64,000 nucleotides of DNA, taken from positions 24,280,026 to 24,344,025 of the forward strand of contig CM036254.1 in assembly GCA_020698575.1 (NCBI GenBank), given 5' to 3'. The first letter of the stretch is position 1. Each line of letters begins with the position of its first letter. Origin of the DNA: Bostrychus sinensis. Taxonomy: Eukaryota; Chordata; Actinopteri; Gobiiformes; Eleotridae. Both the position numbers and the translations under genes were made by a program. Shown piece after piece: positions 11,985 to 23,900 of this stretch. The notes below the pieces were generated by a model. That model ran no database searches, was not told where the DNA came from, and saw only the letters and a list, made by a program, of their open reading frames with translations.

Positions 11985-12145
11985 GAGTGGGTGCAGTGTT
12001 GTAGTTGAGTTACCAGTTTTTTATTTTCAAGTCTAGTCATTAGCACTAGAGTCATGAGAAAAGTACAAGTCCAAGTCACCCAACATTTTGTGAGTTGAGT
12101 CAGAGTTGAGTCATTTTGAGTTGAGGTCTGAATAAAGTACAAATC
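11985..12145. repeat. Degenerate GAGTC-type repeat
   Basis: Imperfect short units such as GAGTTGAGTCAGAGTTGAG, AAGTCCAAGTCACCC and TTGAGTTGAGGTCTG recur here. This looks like the fish interspersed repeat built of 'gagtccaagtca' units; class not assigned. Confidence 0.5.
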
Positions 12146-12154
12146 AGTATCAGT

Positions 12155-12560
12155 CGCATCACACCAGTGGTGGCTGTGGTCTTTCATACAGGGGAAGCTC
12201 ATAATATTTAATCCTGGGCTAACTAGTTTTCCTGTTGATAGCTGATATTAAATGAACAATTTAACTAACAAAACTGACTGTACATATTACACTCTATATA
12301 AACAACTAACAGTGAAAAGTAAGTGACTTTGCGTTACACTCTGGACAGCAGTTTGGCATACGACTATGTCTTCTCTGTGCTCTCGCTCCAATGCATCGCA
12401 TGCTACTAAGCCGGTAAATGCCGCTGTCAGTTCTAAGTTTAGCCAGTTCCACAAGTCATTATCAATTAGCCAGCATCACAGCCTGCTCCACTGACTCCCA
12501 GAGATGCGGGGGAGGGGCTATTTTGGCCCATTTATCTAATCAGCGCCTTGCTTTTTTGTA
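12155..12560. repeat. Probable interspersed repeat body
   Basis: The stretch from CCAGTGGTGGCTG to CAGCGCCTTGC, with GCTCCAATGCATCGCATGC in the middle, looks to me like a dispersed fish repeat. Only one copy is present here, so this rests on recollection of the phrasing and not on an internal match. Confidence 0.35.
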
Positions 12561-12562
12561 AT

Positions 12563-12625
12563 GAAAAGAAAAAACAAAACAAACAAACAAAAAAAACAAC
12601 AACAACAACAAAAAAACAAAACATC
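12563..12625. repeat. A/C-rich simple tract
   Basis: AAAAGAAAAAACAAAAC, (AAAC)n and (AAC)n runs are joined, consistent with the decayed tail of the preceding repeat. Confidence 0.8.
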
Positions 12626-12817
12626 ACAACAGTGATCCATTGAAGCTTGGCATCAATCAATTTGTACAGCAGCCAAGCTGTTCTGAAGTGAAAGAAAGAT
12701 CACGTGAAACCCAAACTAAAAACAAATTATTAAATGACAGAAATATAAATGGATTCTAGCACACTTTTAATAGAATTTAATATCTAATTTTATGAAATTC
12801 AACAGTGCACCTTTGAC

Positions 12818-13412
12818 CATTTAGGCACTGGCAGAGGTTATGTTTTTGGCAGTGCTGGTTTGTCTGTCTGTTTGTCTGTTTGTTTATTTGTTTGTTTGTT
12901 AGCAACAAACTCAAAAGGTTATGAACAGATTGTGTTGAAATTTTCAGGAAATGACAGAAATGGAATGAGGAACAAGTGATTACATTTTGGGGGTGATCTG
13001 GATCACCATCTGGATCCAGAAATGTTTTAAACAATTCTTTACAATTGGAAGATGGGGCTAATTTTGCCATTAGAGCTTCTAACTCAACAAATACAGCCCA
13101 GAATCACAAATCGCAAATAATTACAAGATGACATCATGACAGATGTTATAATCTGACATAGTTTGACCCAGATCATGTTGATATTCTGGTTCTGTTGATC
13201 CAGAAGGTTCTAAATATAGGGGGTACATATGAAATTGGATGTTGCAAAGCAACAAATGTAGCTACAAAGGTGAGGTTTTTCTGTTCCAGTAGTATCTTCA
13301 CAGATTTGATGTATCTTTATTACTTATTGAGCTAGAATTAGGCCTTTAGGGGTTTTTCTCACGAGTGAGCATACAACTTAGCGGAGGTCTGCGCTCTCTG
13401 AGTGCTTCTAGT
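12818..13412. repeat. Unclassified DNA-transposon-like interspersed repeat
   Basis: It opens with GGCACTGGCAGAGGTTATG, then a (TTTG)n tract, then TTAGCAAC and ATTTTCAGGAAATGACAG. It closes with AGCGGAGGTCTGCGCTCT followed by GAGTGCTTCTAGTTTTAT. That combination recalls a repeat found widely in fish and some invertebrates. Ends and class are uncertain, and no coding remnant was seen. Confidence 0.5.
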
Positions 13413-14737
13413 TTTATGATATTTTTAGGAGAAGTTCAGCTTCCATTGTTGTCAGTGAGTAATTGCCACTGCACACCACATCACCTTCTGTCCACAAGTG
13501 TGCACTCTCATCAGTCAATCCACCACTTAAAATGGCCAACAGTAAACAATAGGAAGTAAGTACCTACCTATAGCAATATTTTTAGTGGGAGAGCCAACAT
13601 TAGTGGTTCTTTTATGCTTCCCACAACATACAGCAGTTATCATTACCATTTAATAAGAAACCATGTCAACAGGTCATGGATAGCAAAGCATTTACCACTA
13701 CAAACAAAATTTACCTGCATACCTTCCTACTGTGTAGTAAAAGGAAATAAAACATTAAATTATGGAAAAGCTACCAATTATAATCAGGAAGTTTAGTGAT
13801 GGGTGTAATTTTGTGGGAATTACAATGTGGACAACTTTAAAGTGACTGAATTGTGTATTTTTGAAAATGTGGGAGGTGACTGTGGATGTAATGATAGCCA
13901 TTTGTGTGACAGTTTGTTGATGGTAAATGTATGGTAACACGAGTTAATCAGCTCGGAGCGTCTGTTTAAAGCTACAGGCAGCTCCCTTATAGGAAGGTGA
14001 TGACAGCAGCTCGGGACTATGGCATCACATGGAGAGCTACCACACAAACCTCAATGGTACATAGAGCAGATATACTCCATAGATACTGCGTTATGCCTTA
14101 TAAATCCATTTTAAAAGCACATTTTAAATCAATATGGCACTCTAACACCGTAAGGGCAATTTTAGCAATAAAGTTGTTTGTATTTTTTTTTTTTTACTTC
14201 AGCGACACTCCTGCTACTTACTATTTTATTATATAAATTGCCAAAGTCGGCATAATCAAAACAGTCTGCATGTAAACAGATACACTTAGCTGTTGAGAAC
14301 AGTGTTGTGTGTCTGCCTGGGTGAGCCCTGCAGCTTCAAATGCCACAGATAAGTAAAAGCAATTTTAAACATCAAACTTTTAAAACCTGACTTTTTCACT
14401 TTGCTGTAGAGTTTATTACTGTCATAACTGTCAATACTGCCTCACCACTGGCCGAACCAGCAGTGGTTTGGATTTAACCCCTTGACCTGAGCAGGATAAG
14501 ATGGATTTTAGTGAGTTTGGGAACTCACAAAGCTGATAAAAATCCAGCTGCTGTGCAAATAAAACCTTGGCAGTATTTGGTACAGGTACAATGGCAACAA
14601 TAATGAATGCTGTTTACTTCACTTCCACCTGTTCAGATGACAGTATGATCAATATAACTGTCCAACACAGGAAAACACATGCACATTTTTCTAGATGTTA
14701 TTTATCTCATTTATAATTTACAAAGCTACTCATTTAT
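13413..14737. other. Unique AT-rich non-coding DNA
   Basis: No gene or repeat was recognised beyond an 11-base T run near 14,187. Confidence 0.5.
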
Positions 14738-14955
14738 AATGTATTCATTCATCCCAGCTGCTCTGGGAGCGGTACACCCAGGCCAGTATCTATGTATACT
14801 GTGTCATACAGCTTCAGCTTCAGACAACCAACGTTCATACTTATATTTATAATTAGGGACAATTTGGAGTCACAATTCATCTATTTCTAGTAAGCCAGAC
14901 AATTTCGAGAACCCTCATTTTAGCTTTGGAGAACACATGAACTCCCTACAGAAAG
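14738..14955 (-). mobile_element. Highly diverged copy of the common fish SINE
   Basis: Against the intact copy at 55,860-56,235 it keeps the block order ATTCATTCAT, GAGCGGTACACCCAGG, CAGACAACCA.CGTTCATACT and AATTAGGGACAATTTGGAGTCAC, ending near GAACTCCCTACAG. The tRNA head is missing or unrecognisable. It is older than the other copies. Confidence 0.6.
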
Positions 14956-15339
14956 GCTTGTTGCATAATGCATTAACGGCTGAGAAATGAACCATTTTGT
15001 AAATAGCTATAATACCTGTAATTAGTTCTCCCAGATAATATACAACATAAGTAGCTGTGAGGGGGATGCATTAATCAACATTACCTCTGCTGACCCCAAC
15101 TCAAACTTAAGTATTCTTTTGTGAAGAAATATGTGCAGTCCTTTTAAGAACCCTGAACTATTGGGTGGAGACAGCTTAACAAAAACACAGACAGAAAAGA
15201 TGTAGATGGACAAATTGCGTGTCGACCCGTCTGGCTAAGTTTCGATGGCCTACTGAGTACATAACTTATAGATGCTGACAAGAAATGCTTTAGTTGTAAG
15301 AAGACCTCAGATTTCTTTGTGATTAATATGATGTCCCTT

Positions 15340-15620
15340 CAATTCACACACCTTTCCCAGCCTTGTCTTCTGCCAATTTAATCTTTATTCGGACCCCAAC
15401 CCCCTTTGGCTCTTTATTGCTTTCATGTAGAGAGCTTTACCTTCTGACAGAGTTTAAAAAGGCATTATGGGCCAAAACGTTACATAAATGGAAAGAAGTG
15501 TAGCTCTGCACCACGCGGGGCTTTTAAAAGAGTTCAGAGGTGAATAAGATCAGGCCGCTTTGGGACGAAGTGATGAGGTGAACTGGAACAGGATCGAGAC
15601 AGTCAGTCCAGATCTCCCTT
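15340..15620. promoter_or_regulatory. Candidate conserved non-coding block
   Basis: Balanced composition, no repeats and several TAAT- and TTTATTG-like sites (CAATTTAATCTTTATT near 15,374; CTTTATTGCTTTC near 15,412). This is a suggestion from sequence texture only; conservation was not testable here. Confidence 0.25.
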
Positions 15621-15900
15621 CACTCAGATACATCAAGTTAAGGTTAAAAGGACACATGAGAAAGTTACAAAAAACTTTATCTTTTCAGTCTGTAAGTTTG
15701 GTCAGGACACACATATAAGTAATAAACTGTAATTATTGTGTAGATGTAAAAGGTTGGGGAAGAAGTAATTAACTAGATGGAGATGGTAATGTAAAAAGCC
15801 TATTTTCTGTCATTATTACAGCAGTCATTAGTTCAGGTATGCAATAAGGGATTTCCATATTTGAGAGCCAAAACAGTAGTGAAAGTTAATGGGCACTGCC

Positions 15901-15928
<28 letters not shown>
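15901..15928. repeat. A28 homopolymer
   Basis: Twenty-eight consecutive A. There is no SINE or LINE body upstream and no flanking duplication, so a retroposon tail is not supported. Confidence 0.95.
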
Positions 15929-15932
<4 letters not shown>

Positions 15933-18056
15933 ACTGGTTTGCACCCATTCCCTTAATTTTGTCACTTCAAACAATTGTGTGTAAATAAAGGTAGAATTTG
16001 GCCCTTGCCCAAATAAATGTATTTTCAAACTGACATGGTGAACATATTTGTGCCCCTAAACAGTAGTGCTCACTTGTTGGGAGTTTGTGCCTCCATAAAA
16101 CACTGAAAATCATAATTAAAACTAAACGAATGGTGATCCATCATGGTCTACTTTCCACATCCTGTTGTTGAACTGGGTTGTGCAACAGAAAACAGTGATT
16201 AATGGCAGTGTCTCTGTATAGTAATGCCAACACAGACCTCTGATAAATCAGCTCGGTTAGACTCTGTTTTGAGGAATTTAACACAAATCCCCCTGTCTGT
16301 TTTAAACTGGTCCACATGGAGGACTCTCTGGACTCTAATACCACTGATCCGCCTCTCCGTACAGTATGGATCCACTTTCACATGGGATGGACCAGTGTAA
16401 AAGCTTTTTTATTTGACATCAATGTTTTTATTTGACATGGCATTGTTTCTAAGTAGAATTTCTGCTCTTGTCTCATTTGATCAAATAACAGAATAAAAAT
16501 ATATCTTATTAGTTAAAGCTTTGCCCTGGTTATCACACAATTAAATCAGACTTAAAGGTACAATACTCCAGATTTCTGTATCAGTTCCTTCGGACAACAG
16601 CGTAGCTCTGTTGCCGCAGAAACAAACCAACCAAACCAATAACCAAATTTTCTTTGCAAAATACTAATACATGACATCAAAATTAAATTCAGATCTGAGC
16701 TTAAATTTCTAGTGAGTTTGGCGTTAAACCATGGGGCAAATATCTCTGCCTTGTTAAGGTTGCGGCAAGAAGGGCATCAAAACATGCCACAAAATCAAAA
16801 TTAATTTTACGTGTAGCCCAGTCAATGTAGGCTTCAAAATTCAAAATATTAGGGTCTTTGTTTTTTCCAGATGTCTCCTATTACAATACACTACCAGGTG
16901 ATTACACAATTTCCCTCAAATAAGAGACAAAAATTGAACACTTTTATGGTAATAGAAAACGTGTGCTATCAATCTTATCTGAATTACTTCAGCAGCAGCA
17001 TTGGTGGTTCGGGTGACACTGCAGTTTCTCACAGACACAACTAAACACACTGCTTGCATACACAGACAAACGCTGATAATGTCTCCTAATTGTTAACATG
17101 TGTATGAATATATCCACGACTGAGCCAAGACTTGGGTTTTCAATTCATTTGTAGTGACTTGTCTATTTTCTGCCAAAAGACTTGCTCTAACTTTCCCAAG
17201 GGTCTCCAACCTCCATCAATGAATGAATCCACATCTTCACTCCTAAATACACTGCTTACTTCTCCTTTAATAATGACATTGATTTGTAGCTGAAATATAT
17301 GAGATAAGCCTAATATAAAGAATGCGTTTGATCGTACTATAGACACCTCAGACCCTCCACAGTGACACATTTTTCTCTTTTATTCCAGCAGTGTCTGCTT
17401 CTGGAGCCAGGGCTGCAGTAAATCCCAGCTGGCAGATACCGGCAGTTCACTTCATGTGGATCTGTGGATGATTAGCTGCATTTCTCTGCACATCTTGGGA
17501 CTGTAAAAGGTGATAAAGACCACAGTAGTCACAGTGGCCTATAAAATACCCCCCAAATAATTATATTCATTATGGGAAAAATATCAGCCCATTTTCATTC
17601 CAAGGCTTTTCATTCTGTTGGGTCAGTGAGAAACACAGATGGTGTCTGTTATTGTTGATGCACCTGGGATTAACCCACCTGCTTTGGAAATAGGCAACAA
17701 TAATTTAATTTGAAGTCAAACCATATCAAAGTTTTCTAGATCAACTCCAGGCAAGCTGGGGAAGTTGATGGAACTTAAAATCTAGTACCTTTCCACCAGA
17801 GACAGCCATGAGTTTAAATCAGATACCACAGCTTTCAAAACATGGCTTTACATGACTGTGAATTTTGGCTTTTTGTGCATACTACTATGTCATCCACTTA
17901 TTAGTATGTGTAGAGTAATTCTGTAAAATGCTTTTGGGGTTTGAAAAATATTAGCCTACCTCACCATACCTCTTGCTGTAAGCAGTCAGATGGGATATGC
18001 TCCTGTGACCCAAAACAGGAAATGAATAGAAGTAGAAAATGAATAAAATAAGGTCA
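15929..18056. other. Unique AT-rich non-coding DNA
   Basis: No gene or mobile element was recognised. TTTTTATTTGACAT occurs twice about 20 bp apart near 16,410 and 16,427. Minus-strand frames near 16,141-16,381 and 17,140-17,370 lack any family signature. Confidence 0.5.
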
Positions 18057-18190
18057 ATTGATCACATTTATATAGCACTTTTCTATCTCCATGGGACACA
18101 ATGACAGTATGCAACAGTGGGAACGGGGATTAAACCGCCAACCTTTGGATTAGAGGGCGAGCGTGTCTACCAACTGAGCTTCTGCTGCCC
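18057..18190 (-). mobile_element. tRNA-derived SINE with L2-like tail
   Basis: On the minus strand it starts GGGCAGCAGAAGCTCAGTTG, giving an A box AGCTCAGTTGGT (plus 18,169-18,180). A B box GGTTTAATCCC (plus 18,126-18,136) follows. It ends in AAAAGTGCTATATAAATG, a tail shared with L2-type fish LINEs and with 56,520-56,580. The central body is deleted relative to what is usual for this family. No clear target duplication. Confidence 0.75.
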
Positions 18191-19831
18191 AAAGTTAGAG
18201 GCTCCTGTTAGAGTCTAGTGAGCCTTAAAAACACAAATACCTTGAAAACATCACCTCATTTTGCAGTAGTTTAAGTTCAAGTGCTTGAGTCAGCATGCTC
18301 AGTGTCACTATCAGGAGTAATTGCCCTAAACATGACTGGGTCGATATGACAGAAAGCAGTGCGCTCCAGTGCCGCCAGGTGAAAGGGCCACATACCAAGG
18401 TAATTATGTGAGTGAGAGTGCATGTATTCAAATCTCTGGTATGAGGGCTGTTTACTGAAACCAGCTCTGTAACCGGATCATGAGTGTACGACTTTAGGTG
18501 TGTGTAGTGTAGAGTTGCTCTGTTGTCTTTGGGCAGAGTCGAATTTCAATCTCCTCCAAGAATCCAAGGCTCACAGTGCACACGGACAGTTCGCCGCGAG
18601 GGAAAGCCAGCGATTGGTTCATGTGAAGAAAAGCAACAGTGCAACAACAGATACAGTGACAGTGTACAATTCGGGCTTGACACAGTTTGAAATCGTATAA
18701 TTACAAGCATAACTAAGCATAAAATAATACGTTTTGAAATTGTTTTTGTTTTCAGTTCAAGCCTATTTTAATCAGGTTTGAAACAAAACATCTTGGTCTA
18801 TATATCTTACAATTATCTGCTCAGAACTTACTTAGCATTTAGGCCTAATTTAACCAAACATTTAACTTTTTCAATCTAAGTTGTGGAAAATAGCTTTTGT
18901 ATAAAGTAGCAAATTGCAAGTATAAAGAACTTTCCTTTCAAAACACATTTGAAGGATAATTTGAGGGATTTTTTTATTTATTTTTTTATTTTTTTAGTTT
19001 GTTATAAACTCACAGTATCTATGCATCTGGGTCTGTGTATGTAACAGTAGCCTGTTGGTGTGACAGGAGCAGGTTGGAGCTGCTGGGTTGGTCGTTGGGT
19101 GAGTCGTGGAGGGAGTGAGGGGTAAAGCGATCCACCTGAGAACTGCCCAGGGAATTGTGCCCCATTGTGTGGCAGTAAAAAGCCTGGCCCTGCAGCGTGT
19201 GTCCAATGAATGAGAACCACTTGTGCCATTTTACACAACACACAATAACACCACCACAGGATGAACCAATCGTATCAACAGCCTATTCTTCTTTCGCTGT
19301 GCCGTGACCTTGTGTACAAATACCTGCAATTATCACTTCCCAACCCAACTTTAGCTGCAAGTCGAACAATACCAACACCCATTTGCATTGTTTCTCTCTA
19401 AAACACTTGGCTTAGAATTCCATACTCTACCTGGGTTCGGTTTAGGAAGAAACTGATATCCCTTTTTTTCCCCTGACAAACACAGTTACAAGATGCTTAC
19501 ACATGCGAGTTGCCACTATTAGAGGTGCTATTATGTTGTTTAGTTCAATTTAGTCCTTCACTATAGGGACTAGTTTTATTTCCTCTCATTTTCAGACTTA
19601 ATGACCTGCTGCTGTGGGTGGCCTAGTTTACACTTAACAATAGGTTTAATTACATCTTTTTAACCAGGAAAACAGAAGCAGGATTCAATGACAAAAAGAG
19701 AATTAGATACTTAAGATGGAAAATTTCAGGAGCTTCTTTTCATCATTAAGCTATAATCTTTAGAGTTGGAGTTAATGTAGTGAGATTATATAAACAAAAG
19801 ATGATTACCTACTGAGGCATCTAGGGATACA
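18191..19831. other. Unique non-coding DNA
   Basis: No gene or repeat was recognised. Around 18,994-19,243 all three minus frames are open for 70-79 codons, but none looks like a protein. A T-rich run (ATTTATTTTTTTATTTTTTT) lies at about 18,970-18,997. Confidence 0.45.
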
Positions 19832-20562
19832 CATCTTTAAAATGTTTTAAAAAATTTTTTTGTAATTTAACATTGACCATCTTTACCGTGGTCATGCCTT
19901 CGGGTCTCTCTGTTTACAGTCGCCCCCACAGGAGCAACTAAACCATGAAAAAGTCTGCAGGAGAAAGCCCTACTTTTTTTCAGTTTTTATAGTATTTCAA
20001 TAATTATATAAATTCATGTACACAAATGGTCACTGTGCAAACAAGTTGTGGAGCGCACTCATGCACATTGATACACACAGTGTATAGGCATCACCAGCTG
20101 ACCAGCAGTCTTTTAACATGTTCTCAGGGTTGCTCAGGAGGGCACTGCGGACTTTAAACCCAGACTGATCCAGTCCAAGGATAGCGCCGTGATAGACTTG
20201 CAGTGCTGTGTCAGCTCCGGAGACCACTGCAGAACTAGAGCTGCCGTGTTGTTGCTAACAGCCATCTACTCTCCTTGGACGTGTTTAAGCCGACCATGGC
20301 TACAAGTGGGGAGAGGAGAGCTGTGGGGCAGAAGCAGCTGCCCCTGACTGCAGTGCTGTTCACCTCCACGATAGACTCATAAAATTATGTAAACATCGAA
20401 ATACTATAAAAACTAAACTGAAGTACTTCTTTCTCCCACACACTTTCATGGTTCAGTAGCTCCTGTGGTGGCGACTGTAAACAGAGAGAGCTGAAGGCAT
20501 GACCACAGTGGAGATGGTCAATGTTAAATTACAAAAAAAATTAAGAAACATTTTAAAGACAT
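19832..20562. mobile_element. Fold-back element with ~190-bp inverted arms
   Basis: The left arm (about 19,832-20,022) is the reverse complement of the right arm (about 20,374-20,562). Shared phrases, read in right-arm sense, are TGAAATACTATAAAAACT (GA for TGA is swapped by one base in the right arm), CATGGTT(T/C)AGT(T/A)GCTCCTGTGG, GGCGACTGTAAACAGAGAGA, GAAGGCATGACCAC and GATGGTCAATGTTAAATTAC. The spacer is about 350 bp of GC-richer unique sequence with no transposase remnant. Arm similarity looks to be roughly 80-85 per cent by eye. No convincing duplication flanks it. Long terminal inverted repeats suggest a non-autonomous DNA transposon, or two copies of one repeat inserted head to head. 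Confidence 0.75.
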
Positions 20563-20639
20563 ATTTTTATTGTCTCACTTGTTGTCCAAGGACAGCTTTT
20601 TGAAATGAGTAAAAAACACAATTAATACCTTACCAAAAA

Positions 20640-20671
20640 CATTTCTGTTTGTGCATGCGCAAACAGAAATG
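20640..20671. repeat. 32-bp near-perfect palindrome
   Basis: The sequence CATTTCTGTTTG / CAAACAGAAATG flanks a centre of TGCATGCG. The 32 bp are self-complementary except for one symmetric pair. It starts about 80 bp right of the fold-back element. Confidence 0.85.
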
Positions 20672-20699
20672 CAACTAGTTCTTCTGGTACAAATGGGGT

Positions 20700-20955
20700 C
20701 AGATGGACGTTTCAGGCAAATATTTTGACGGTGTATTTTAGACTCAGAATTTGGCCAATCAAATTTGAGGACTCAAAAATATCAAATTTTTTAAAGGCAA
20801 ATTTTTTATTCTGAAATTTTTAACACTGAAATAATACAGTGAAAATTAGACACTGAAATTTCAGTGACCAAAATTCATAGACAAAAAAAATTCAGACTAT
20901 TTTAGTATTAAAAATTTAATGGTAGGAATTTAAAGGCATTTAAAATTCAAAATGT
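20700..20955. repeat. Degenerate AAATTC/CAGTGAAA minisatellite-like stretch
   Basis: Imperfect units of the type ACACTGAAAT, CAGTGAAAATTAGACACTG and AAAATTCA recur, giving an A+T-rich, low-order tandem texture. The class is not assigned. Confidence 0.45.
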
Positions 20956-20974
20956 GATGAGACAAGTTTGCTTC

Positions 20975-21170
20975 CATACACAAACTCTGTGGGTGGAGTC
21001 TGCATGTCCTCGTGTTACCATGGGTTACTCATGGTTACTCCAACTTCCTCCCACTGTCAAAAGACATGCATGTGTTGTCCAGGGCTGTACCCTGCCTAAG
21101 GCCCAAATTTACTGGGATAGGCTCCAGTCACCTGCGACCCCTAACGGGAATAAGCGGAAGAAGATGAATG
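20975..21170 (+). mobile_element. Common fish SINE, headless and internally deleted
   Basis: In plus orientation it reads GTGGAGTCTGCATGTCCTCG, GACATGCATGTGTTG, CCAGGGCTGTACCCTGCCTA, GATAGGCTCCAGTCACCTGC and the tail AACGGGAATAAGCGGAAGAA. These match the reverse complement of 55,860-56,235. The tRNA head and roughly 100 bp of the centre are missing. Confidence 0.8.
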
Positions 21171-22059
21171 TTTTTAAAAACCTTTTTTACATAATTTCTA
21201 GTTTGCTTTTGTTTTTATTATTCTCATTAACAGTAATATAATTCATATAATTTCCTAAAAAAATAATCCTGCTTTTTAATTTTCGCCAATGATTTTATGT
21301 TTTTTCTTACTCAATATACAACAATATATTTATGTTGATTTTTTAAAGAATTCTGTACCACTATGCAGAAAGGGAGCATTTTGTCTGACATTAACTCCTA
21401 AGTGGTCAGTAAAGAAACAAATGATAACTTACCAATGATAACTAACCAATTCTTATGATGCCTTGGTGGAAGTCTTTTAGTTTTATAACATCAGTTCTAT
21501 TTATTGAAACATGTAGCCTCAGAAGTTTAAACATCAGTCAGATGATGAGACATGTTGAGTCATTGACTGTGGCCTTGTTTATCATGGTGCATCTTAAAAA
21601 AAAAAACTTTGACAGAGGGTAATGGGTTCACCGCCATAGGCTAACACATCCTATTACATTTCACATTTTTCCATTTCAGGCATCCTTCTCAGAAGTGCCA
21701 GAACTGCACTTTTTGGTGGTTCAGGTCGAGACATTTTTGGGTGTCAGCAGGAACACTCACTGCAGTGATTTACTATTGGTCCATAACTGACAGGCAGGAT
21801 CTATGAGGAGTTTGAGCTGGGGTTTTCAGGGCAAGACTAGACAGATGTGGGAGGTATAGACAGACTTAAGTTAAACTACATCTTTGTCTTGTTGCCAAAC
21901 ATCAATGCCACCAGCGCTCGGCTTAAGATGGTTTGTAATCCTACAGGTTAGGATTGTAAAGGACGATGTGGGGGCACGCCTTGCACATACAAACTGTCTT
22001 TTATTTCATGCCTTTACCTGTCACTCACTCAAACACAGAGCAGAAAGTAAAAGGTGGGA
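21171..22059. other. Unique AT-rich non-coding DNA
   Basis: No gene or repeat was recognised; a 12-base A run is at about 21,596. Confidence 0.5.
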
Positions 22060-22600
22060 GAAGAATAGAGGTGGGGGTCGTGTTAATAGCCGCTGTCAAT
22101 CTCCCCTATGACCTTTCTGATGCATACCAGGTTTTTTTTTTGCCTATTAACCGTTTATTAACTTTTCCATTTGTGTCTACTCACCCCTGACAAACTGTGT
22201 GTTGTCATACTGGCGACGTAGACAGTCACATGTAAGCGTTTGGGCACAAAGGTAGCTCTGTTTTTCCAGCCGTGCAAATTGAAGCGTTGGTACAGAGTCT
22301 GACAGCTAAAATGGACCGAGAACAGGATGTGTGTGGAGTAAACTATGCCCTCCCCAGACCAAACCCAAGCCCGCCAACACCTGAAGCTTATTAAACATAA
22401 ATCTCGGCTGGTCCGTAGATGTAACACGAAACCCATATTGACTTTTAGGGGGCAGCTTCATAAATCTTTGGGGTTCGCCCTTTCCTCTCTCGTCAACATT
22501 CCTCATATATCCCAGCACAATGTTTCTTTCCCAAAATGAAAACACTGGCCACTCGGCTGTTGACAAACTATTTAAAGTTTATGAGCGGCAAAAACAACGC
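22060..22600. promoter_or_regulatory. Candidate conserved non-coding block
   Basis: The stretch is repeat-free, has balanced composition and is open in several frames on both strands for 60-90 codons. Motif-like strings include TTAACCGTTTATTAAC near 22,147. No protein family is recognised, so a regulatory block is the more likely of two weak options. Confidence 0.25.
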
Positions 22601-23639
22601 TAAAGCAGGAACAGAAAGACATACAAACACATAAATATTGATTCTTCTATGACACGGGATCCATTGAGATGAAAAGGACAGATGTTATGAGGAATTGCAT
22701 TTGGGGGAAAATATTAAGGGCTTTGTGAAGGAATGTGAGAAGTGTGCCTGTTAGAGTGACAACACTGGAAAGGACTCCCATATGTCACTGTTGGCCCGCT
22801 GCATTTCTGCTCCACAACCTTCCAGATTAGAAAAATATGAGAAAAATCCAACTTAAAATAAGTCTCTGTCACTTCACCTATAATCTTTGGATGATTGGAC
22901 AAAGTACCAAGAGAGAAGATAGCATAAAAATGACAAGACACAAAAATTGCTATAATTTTAAGGTGACTTACTTTTGTTCTGCACTATGCAAGATTTATGA
23001 TTCAAGAATTGTCATTAAACAGCAAACAGTTTGGGTCTGTGTGAAATGTTTACATGAAAAATACTTAAAATGAAAAATGGCTTTGTGTGTATGTGTACAG
23101 AGTAGACCTTGTGATGTACTACAGCACACGAAATGTCATGTCCTAGAGCAATCAGATGTCATCATGTCAAAGTTTTACCCAATTAAGATGGACAGCTTGA
23201 AATGTTCAGACTTTCCTCTTCCCACTGATCTGAATTGAAAGTCATGCATACGCAGCAGTGCAGAGCTGGAGGCAGAGGAGACAGAAGGTGATGACTAGTT
23301 TGGATATGACCAGGATTTAGGATGAATACATTAGCAGGAAAAGTGGTGAAAATGATACTGTGACTTGCGAGAACACCAAAGCATTATAATACATCTGAAC
23401 ATCTGGGCGATATTCTGCTGTGAGCACAGAGACAGAGCGGCAGGATGTTCCCAGACCAGAGGGACCCGGTTTGAATTTGTGGCTGCATCAGCGGCTGCCA
23501 ATGCCCACAGCCTGAGAGTTCATGACACGCTTCACTCTGTGGAAAAAATGAGCCATCCCTCCCTACAATAAGGAAAAATTCAACTGTTTGTGTTTGAGAA
23601 AGAAGCACTGACACTGAAAGGCAGAAGAGAAAAGAAACT
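22601..23639. other. Unique non-coding DNA
   Basis: No gene or repeat was recognised. Small overlapping open frames at 23,365-23,614 lie on both strands. Confidence 0.45.
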
Positions 23640-23900
23640 AGATACTTTTACTCAGGAATTTAACTTCAGTACATGTTTAGGAAATGTACTTTCTGAGTAC
23701 TTGTTCTAAAATGTGTTTACTTTTACTTGAGTATTTTTTTTTTTGAGGAAAATATCCCTTTACTCAAGTAAAGTTGCAAAGTGGCGAGCAATCAGAGGGC
23801 CTGGGGATAATTAAAGTATAAGTATAGTAGCAGCAGCAGTAGTTGAAGCAGTAAAAGTAGATGTAGCAGTATAGATAGTTGTAAGGGTACATCTGCCAAC
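23640..23900. mobile_element. Tol2-like hAT fragment with tRNA-like and GTA-array modules
   Basis: Blocks in order: Tol2-like phrases (TACTTTTACTCAGG, TTTACTTTTACTTGAGTA, TTTACTCAAGTAAAG) at 23,643-23,776; a worn tRNA-like block AGTGGCGAGCAATCAGAGGG with GCCTGGGG; then a degenerate GTA/CAG array (about 23,825-23,885). This is the mirror order of 29,310-29,655 and 41,130-41,460. No terminal CAGAGGTG is visible. Confidence 0.55.

Noticed and set aside
15901..15928. Retroposon poly-A tail
   Set aside because: No retroposon body upstream and no flanking duplication.
18126..18190. Possible minus-strand tRNA gene
   Set aside because: A and B boxes are present but the sequence continues into an L2-like SINE tail; it is a SINE head.
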